A stretch of DNA of 10,538 nucleotides from Euryarchaeota archaeon UBA10 (lineage in GTDB: Archaea; Thermoplasmatota; Poseidoniia; Poseidoniales; Poseidoniaceae), in NCBI GenBank assembly GCA_002498185.1, contig DAGO01000001.1, positions 1 through 10,538 on the forward strand, given 5' to 3'. Made by a program: the position numbers and the translations under genes. The notes below the pieces were generated by a model. That model searched no databases, had not been told where the DNA came from, and saw only the letters and a list, made by a program, of their open reading frames with translations. Position 1 is the first letter of the stretch. Every line of letters starts with the position of its first letter. Below are positions 1 to 4,930 of this stretch, in pieces.

Positions 1-2562
1 ATTGACAAACTTCCATTCATCCCTGATGACTTTCAACTGAAACCAATAACCGGACGAGGGAGTAACCGCAAACAATTGACTGCAATCAAGAAGATGATTA
101 CATCCAAGGATTGTAGCGAGGTAGTCAACGCATGTGACGCTGCTAGAGAAGGTGAATTGATCTTCAGAAGGATCGTAGAATTTGCTAAAGTTAAGTCCCC
201 AACCACTCGAATGTGGCTGCAATCTCTAACCAACGATGCAATTCAATCCGCATGGGATAATCGTGCGCCTTCTTCTGACTACCAACCTTTGCGTGATGCC
301 GCTGTTTCAAGGGCAGAAGCGGATTGGATTATCGGAATGAATGGTTCTAGGGTTGCTGCAACATTCCTGCGAACAAGCAGAAATGACAAGAAATCACTAT
401 CCCTAGGGCGGGTACAAACCGCTACTTTAGCCATGATTGTGGACCATGAAATATCTATTCTCGCACACAATCCCGCTCCGTTTTGGGAATTAGAAGCGGA
501 GTTTGAGAGTGGCGGTGCAAAATGGACAGCAAGATGGGAGCGCACTGGGCACAAGGACGACCCAGAGCGGCCTGAGTTAAAGGCTCACAGAATAATCGAA
601 TCTACCGAAAAAGAAATGCTAGAAGCTGTATTGGATGACAAAGGAGATTTTTCTGTCTCACAAGCAGACCGCAATGCTACTGAAAAACCACCATTGAACT
701 TTGACTTGACTAGTTTGCAAAGAGAAGCAAACAATCTGTGGTCTTGGTCTGCAAGACGCACTCTTTCTGTAGCACAAGAGTTGTATGATACTCACAAACT
801 AACTACATACCCAAGGACGGATTCTCGATTCCTTCCAGAAGATATGATGGAATCTATATCTAAGACAATTCGTCAATTAGGAGCTCAAGACAAGTTGAAT
901 CCGCATTCGCAAAGGCTAGTGGATGAAGGTTTGAAAAATGTAAAAAGAAATTTCGACAATTCGAAGGTTTCAGACCACTACGCTATCATTCCAACAGGCA
1001 AGATCCCACCCGGCGGCCTAAGTTCGGATGCTGCTAAACTGTACGAACTGATTGCTAGACAATTCCTCGCCTCTTTCCACCCTGAATCCGTTTGGAAAGT
1101 TGAGAAAAGAACTGCCAGTAAGCAAGGACAAAATTTCGTAAAAGAAGCAAGAAGCCTCTCAACACCGGGGTGGCGTGCAGTCCGACCTAAGAAACAAGGT
1201 TTACCTGAGGGATGGGGCACTTTGCCTGCTAATCCTAGTCAGGCTACAAAAACATCTCACGAATTCAAAGAAGAAAAAACAAAACCGCCAGGCCGGCTAA
1301 AGGAAGCAGGACTCCTCCGATTAATGGAGCACGCAGGTAAGAAAATTGACGATGAAGATTTAGCTGCTGCGATGAAAGGGAAGGGACTAGGAACACCTGC
1401 TACCCGGGCTGAAACAATTGAGAAATTAATTTCCAGGGAATTCATTGGTCGAGGCAAAGGTGGCTCATTGCGTGCCACACCGCACGGCATCAAAATGATT
1501 GACATACTGAGAAGAATCCCGGTAAACTGGATAACTTCTGCAGAATTAACAGGTGACATGGAATCAAAACTCGACGGTGTTCAAAGAGGGACTAACCAAA
1601 GGGATTCATACATGTCTGAAATAAGAGACAAGGTACAGGAAATGGTAGACCGAATTCGTGACCATGACCGCTCGAAACTATACGAAACCCAAGAATCCCT
1701 CGGTGCGTGTCCATTATGTGGCGCAGGTGTTGGTGAGACTATTTTATCATACATCTGCGAGAAAAACGAGGGTAGAGACAAAGGCTGTTCCTTCGTAATG
1801 TGGAAAGATGCTAGCGGACGTTGGTTCGATAGAAACACAGCATCTCGCCTGCTAGAAGAGAAAACAATCGAAAACCTTCATGGATTCTTTGCAAGAAGTG
1901 GAGATTCTTACGAAGTAACCGTCAACATTGATGATAGTGGAAAGGTCGTAATTGCAGGTAGTTCCGCAGAGACAACAGGGTCTGATGATGAGGAATTGTG
2001 CGCTTGTCCCAAGTGTGACCAAGGTACTATCCGAATAGGTGAGGTAACATATGCTTGTGATAATGCTGAATGTACATTCAGAGGTCTTGGTAGAAATGTC
2101 TGCAAACGAGATATTTCAGTGGACGAGGCAAAGAAAATTCTCACCGAAGGTAAATCTGATTTAATCGAGGATTTCATATCGAAGAGAGGGAAGAATTTCC
2201 CTGCATTCCTTGTACTGGAAGCGAACAAAGTTGGATTTGAATTCCCACCACGTGCGCCGCCTGCTGATGCTAAGAAATTCCCAGTGGTAGAAGGTATCGT
2301 AGGGATTTGTCCGAAGACCAATGTAGGAGTTATCGAGACTGAAACTCATTACCAAGCTGAACAAAATTCCGAGGGATGTAAAATCTCATTTTTGCGTGAG
2401 ATAAGCAAACGCACAATCACTAGAGAAGAAGCAAAAACACTGGTAGAGAAAGGCAAACTCGGACCATTCGATGATTTCACTTCCAAAGCAGGCAAACCAT
2501 TCAGTGCAAGCCTTTACTTGAAACGCGACGGAAACATTGGATATCGCTTCGCAAAGAAGTGA
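1..2562 (+). CDS. topB: DNA topoisomerase III (type IA), 5'-truncated by window edge
   Basis: This enzyme relaxes or decatenates DNA by passing strands through a transient single-strand break. The frame is open from base 1, so the TTG at 76 is internal and 853 residues are visible; roughly the first 80, including the start of the Toprim domain, are missing. Visible landmarks in window numbering: the Toprim Asp-Ala-Ala-Arg-Glu-Gly-Glu motif begins at residue 46. The catalytic tyrosine is Tyr270 in Thr-Tyr-Pro-Arg-Thr-Asp-Ser. A Gly-Thr-Pro-Ala-Thr-Arg-Ala motif is encoded near 1390-1410. The tail (from about residue 570) holds three zinc-ribbon/Toprim_Crpt-like modules: Cys570/573/586/596, Cys667 or 669/672/686/691, and a third keeping only Cys770 and Cys793. 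The Asp-x-Ala-Arg-Glu-Gly-Glu form, the Pro-Pro-Leu-Asn-Phe-Asp-Leu-Thr block and the Crpt tail resemble bacterial TopB more than the archaeal/eukaryotic type, which suggests old transfer (inference). The next gene starts 43 bases downstream. Confidence 0.93.
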   Translation: MDKLPFIPDDFQLKPITGRGSNRKQLTAIKKMITSKDCSEVVNACDAAREGELIFRRIVEFAKVKSPTTRMWLQSLTNDAIQSAWDNRAPSSDYQPLRDAAVSRAEADWIIGMNGSRVAATFLRTSRNDKKSLSLGRVQTATLAMIVDHEISILAHNPAPFWELEAEFESGGAKWTARWERTGHKDDPERPELKAHRIIESTEKEMLEAVLDDKGDFSVSQADRNATEKPPLNFDLTSLQREANNLWSWSARRTLSVAQELYDTHKLTTYPRTDSRFLPEDMMESISKTIRQLGAQDKLNPHSQRLVDEGLKNVKRNFDNSKVSDHYAIIPTGKIPPGGLSSDAAKLYELIARQFLASFHPESVWKVEKRTASKQGQNFVKEARSLSTPGWRAVRPKKQGLPEGWGTLPANPSQATKTSHEFKEEKTKPPGRLKEAGLLRLMEHAGKKIDDEDLAAAMKGKGLGTPATRAETIEKLISREFIGRGKGGSLRATPHGIKMIDILRRIPVNWITSAELTGDMESKLDGVQRGTNQRDSYMSEIRDKVQEMVDRIRDHDRSKLYETQESLGACPLCGAGVGETILSYICEKNEGRDKGCSFVMWKDASGRWFDRNTASRLLEEKTIENLHGFFARSGDSYEVTVNIDDSGKVVIAGSSAETTGSDDEELCACPKCDQGTIRIGEVTYACDNAECTFRGLGRNVCKRDISVDEAKKILTEGKSDLIEDFISKRGKNFPAFLVLEANKVGFEFPPRAPPADAKKFPVVEGIVGICPKTNVGVIETETHYQAEQNSEGCKISFLREISKRTITREEAKTLVEKGKLGPFDDFTSKAGKPFSASLYLKRDGNIGYRFAKK
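1708..2559 (+). repeat. Three tandem zinc-ribbon/Toprim_Crpt modules inside the topoisomerase tail
   Basis: The C-terminal third of the topoisomerase is built from three diverged copies of a module of about 85-100 residues, starting near 1708, 1999 and 2308. Each begins with a Cys-Pro-x-Cys-type knuckle and continues into a region with a Lys-Gly-x-Phe or Ser-Lys-x-Gly-Lys-x-Phe pattern. The second and third copies share Ile-(Ser/Thr)-x-(Asp/Glu)-Glu-Ala-Lys, then Asp-Phe-x-Ser-Lys-x-Gly-Lys-x-Phe and a beta strand. The first copy has four cysteines but a degenerate second half. In the third, the second cysteine is Thr773, so it probably no longer binds zinc. Such modules bind single-stranded DNA in bacterial topoisomerases; that role here is inferred from the family. 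Confidence 0.7.
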
Positions 2563-2605
2563 TACGGCATAACCTTGACATTGGAGATGCTAGCAGACCT
2601 ACTTG

Positions 2606-3805
2606 ATGTACCAAGTTGTCATTATCGGTGCCGGCCCAGTTGGCGGCCGTCTGGCAACAGAATTAGCATCAAGAGGAATCTCCACGTTGATGATTGAAGA
2701 ACACGCAGAAATCGGTAGACCATTTCAATGTGCAGGTTTAGTTAATCCACCTGCAATGCAAATGGTAGGATTAGAGGATACGATACTGCAAAATGTCGAT
2801 GGAGCACTTATTCACTCACCCTCAGGAATCATGGTTCCAGTGGGCAAGGATGGAAGAGTTCGCACACATGTCGTGTGCAGGAAAAAATTCGACCAAGCAG
2901 TAGTAGCGCAAGCTATGGAGGCTGGCGCACATCTATGGCTACTATCCAAACCAATTGATGCCGAAGTCGTAAAGGATGGAGTAAACGTCAAAGTCGAAAG
3001 AGAAGGAGAAATTGTAGATTTGAAATGCAATTTACTAATCGGTGCTGATGGAGCTCACTCTTGGACAAGACGGTACTTCAAGATGGGTCGTCCAAAAGAG
3101 ATGATGATTGGATTTCAAACTGACGTTAGTGGCCTTTCTGGTAAGGACAATTGGCTCGAAATGTACACTGGACGTGACATTGCGCCAGGATTATTCGCTT
3201 GGGTGATTCCTACAGGCAATAACACTCATCGCATCGGGGTATGGTCAAGACCACAAGACCTGGATGGCAGAAGTGTCGAAGAATGCTATGACACACTAAT
3301 CTCACATCCATTGTGGAAAGAAAGATTTGCTGAAGCAAAAGAAATCGCTCGGTACTGTGGACCTGTCCCGTGTGGGACAATTCGCAAGCCATTCAAAGAC
3401 CGAGTTATGGTCATCGGCGATGCTGCAGGAATGGCAAAACCAACAACTGGTGGAGGTATTGGTCCTGGATTCAGACAAGTTGAAGCAATAATCGAGAAAT
3501 TGGTTGAGGCTGTGAATCAAGACAAATTGGATGCAAGTAACCTCGCATCGGTTTGCAAACCATTCAAAGCCTTCAGGAAAGAGCAAGACAGAGCAAGAGC
3601 ATTACGCGATTTGCTGGTAAGAATCCCGGATGATGAAGAATTAGATTCTCATTTCAGAATGTTCAATCGTCCAGAAGTTTTGGAATTGATTAACGAAGTA
3701 GGAGATATAGAGCATCCTGTTCCACTAGGTATGACTTTACTTAGAAAAGTTCCAGAATTCCGCAAGCTGGCAGTGAAAGCTGGATTCAAATTGTTATTTG
3801 CTTAG
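2606..3805 (+). CDS. FAD-dependent geranylgeranyl reductase (archaeal lipid saturation)
   Basis: This is a digeranylgeranylglycerophospholipid reductase-type flavoprotein of 399 residues, the usual length for the family. It saturates the isoprenoid chains of archaeal membrane lipids at the inner membrane face. Visible motifs: a Rossmann Gly-Ala-Gly-Pro-Val-Gly at 8-13, an acidic residue pair ending the second strand, Gln-Cys-Ala-Gly-Leu-Val near 41-46, a Gly-Ala-Asp-Gly motif around 146-149, the substrate-cavity block Pro-Gly-Leu-Phe-Ala-Trp-Val-Ile-Pro at 194-202, and the FAD-binding Gly-Asp-Ala-Ala-Gly with Lys-Pro-Thr-Thr-Gly-Gly-Gly at 271-284. The start is the ATG at 2606; a TTG at 2603 directly precedes it and is a poorer choice. 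There is no Shine-Dalgarno at proper spacing, so translation may be leaderless or coupled. Exact substrate (phospholipid or other geranylgeranyl compound) cannot be told from sequence. Confidence 0.9.
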   Translation: MYQVVIIGAGPVGGRLATELASRGISTLMIEEHAEIGRPFQCAGLVNPPAMQMVGLEDTILQNVDGALIHSPSGIMVPVGKDGRVRTHVVCRKKFDQAVVAQAMEAGAHLWLLSKPIDAEVVKDGVNVKVEREGEIVDLKCNLLIGADGAHSWTRRYFKMGRPKEMMIGFQTDVSGLSGKDNWLEMYTGRDIAPGLFAWVIPTGNNTHRIGVWSRPQDLDGRSVEECYDTLISHPLWKERFAEAKEIARYCGPVPCGTIRKPFKDRVMVIGDAAGMAKPTTGGGIGPGFRQVEAIIEKLVEAVNQDKLDASNLASVCKPFKAFRKEQDRARALRDLLVRIPDDEELDSHFRMFNRPEVLELINEVGDIEHPVPLGMTLLRKVPEFRKLAVKAGFKLLFA

Positions 3806-3808
3806 GTG
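3804..3808 (+). promoter_or_regulatory. Shine-Dalgarno site for the 3814 gene
   Basis: The bases AGGTG match part of the archaeal anti-Shine-Dalgarno target and end five bases before the ATG at 3814. The site overlaps the TAG stop of the geranylgeranyl reductase gene, so the two genes are probably translated in coupled fashion from one transcript. It is the only clear Shine-Dalgarno I found in the window. Confidence 0.55.
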
Positions 3809-3813
3809 GGGAA

Positions 3814-4893
3814 ATGGTACAGATCAAGCATCGAATTCGATACCCACCATTTGAGTCGGGAAAGTTGAATGCAGAGCATATTCCTGTGGTAGAATATAAA
3901 TTTGAGGTAGATGGTCCTGTAATACCCCCCTTCAAGTTAGGAAGTACAGATTCGTGGCACGTTGAAAGGGTAATCGAGGGCGATTACGAATCCGATACCA
4001 GATACCATGGCGTAGTTCCTCAAATCATTGCAAAACAACGCACAGGTTGGTACTTGATACCACATCCCATTCATGCAAAGGCAAGAAAATTCATCAATTT
4101 TGCAGTAATCATATTGTTGGTGTGTCTATTCTATTTGTTTTCCACTCCATTGCAAAACTCACTCGGCATTCCGACATTTGGTACTGGCAAAATCCGTCTT
4201 GGACTACTTGATTATCCGCTGTTAGCGGTAATTGTCGTTCCATTGATGCTAATCCCCATAGCATTGAGAGTTGCTGCAAACTTAGGCGATTTACGACGTC
4301 AGAAATTCTTCCTTCTCAATTCACCACCGAGACCAAAAATTTCAGTTGAAGAGGCTGAAAGCGGCTCGAAGTTGAAAGGTGAAATCGAGTTATTAGAATC
4401 ACACGATGATTGGAAGAGTATGAAATTATCATGGAGAGTTGGGATTCTACCCCCTGCTAGGCATAAGGTGTTCGCAGCCCTTAACCTCGACCCATCAGGT
4501 CAGCCACCTCCGGGTCTGACCACACCACTACCGCACCACTGGGAAAAAGGTCTGGACGATGGTACTGGCATGGGTGAAGACGCCCCCATGGAAAGACACG
4601 ATGTACCGGGAGGTGTGTTTTTGCGCCCTATGAGAATCATGAGTTCTAGTGAATATGTGGAACTAGATGTCAAAGGTGGCGATTTCGAATTGTCTTCGCC
4701 ACCCGGTGATTGGCCAGGAACAGTGTACGGAGGATTGGTTCGAGTTCATTGGGAGTTGTTGATCAATATAGAAAGAACAAATGGAGGGCCGCTACTTTGG
4801 GTCGAGCCACTTACCGTTCTTCATCGAAATGATGCTGTTGTCAATGAAGACATCTCGATATCTGACGGGCGCTCAGAAAGTGATTCTTTGTAA
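3814..4893 (+). CDS. Unrecognised two-helix membrane protein
   Basis: I do not recognise this 359-residue protein. Residues 1-90 are soluble and rich in charged and aromatic residues. Two hydrophobic helices follow at about 93-113 and 131-157, separated by a short loop. A basic stretch (Arg151, Arg161, Arg162, Lys164) comes right after helix two and suggests, by the positive-inside rule, that both termini lie in the cytoplasm with only the loop outside. The remaining 200 residues look like a mainly beta domain, with a Pro/Gly/His-rich loop around 229-268 and an acidic, Ser-rich tail. There is no signal peptide and there are no recognisable catalytic motifs; the only cysteine I see is Cys104 in helix one. 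The start is supported by the Shine-Dalgarno and by the 8-base gap after the lipid reductase gene, which suggests cotranscription and perhaps a cell-envelope role (inference only). Confidence 0.8.
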   Translation: MVQIKHRIRYPPFESGKLNAEHIPVVEYKFEVDGPVIPPFKLGSTDSWHVERVIEGDYESDTRYHGVVPQIIAKQRTGWYLIPHPIHAKARKFINFAVIILLVCLFYLFSTPLQNSLGIPTFGTGKIRLGLLDYPLLAVIVVPLMLIPIALRVAANLGDLRRQKFFLLNSPPRPKISVEEAESGSKLKGEIELLESHDDWKSMKLSWRVGILPPARHKVFAALNLDPSGQPPPGLTTPLPHHWEKGLDDGTGMGEDAPMERHDVPGGVFLRPMRIMSSSEYVELDVKGGDFELSSPPGDWPGTVYGGLVRVHWELLINIERTNGGPLLWVEPLTVLHRNDAVVNEDISISDGRSESDSL

Positions 4894-4930
4894 TGCAAGG
4901 TTTCATTTGCCTATTACTTAGTCACGATTC

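Noticed and set aside
76..78. TTG as start of the topoisomerase
   Set aside because: The frame is open upstream to base 1 and the upstream residues (Leu-Pro-Phe-Ile-Pro-Asp-Asp-Phe) fit the family, so the gene simply runs off the window.
2563..2605. Shine-Dalgarno-like GGAG at 2583 before the geranylgeranyl reductase gene
   Set aside because: It is about 20 bases from the ATG, too far for normal use, and is not followed by an in-frame alternative start.
4894..4930. Possible promoter for the lipoprotein gene
   Set aside because: The 37-base gap is AT-rich but has no convincing TATA box at the distance expected for a leaderless start and no Shine-Dalgarno, so no site is annotated.
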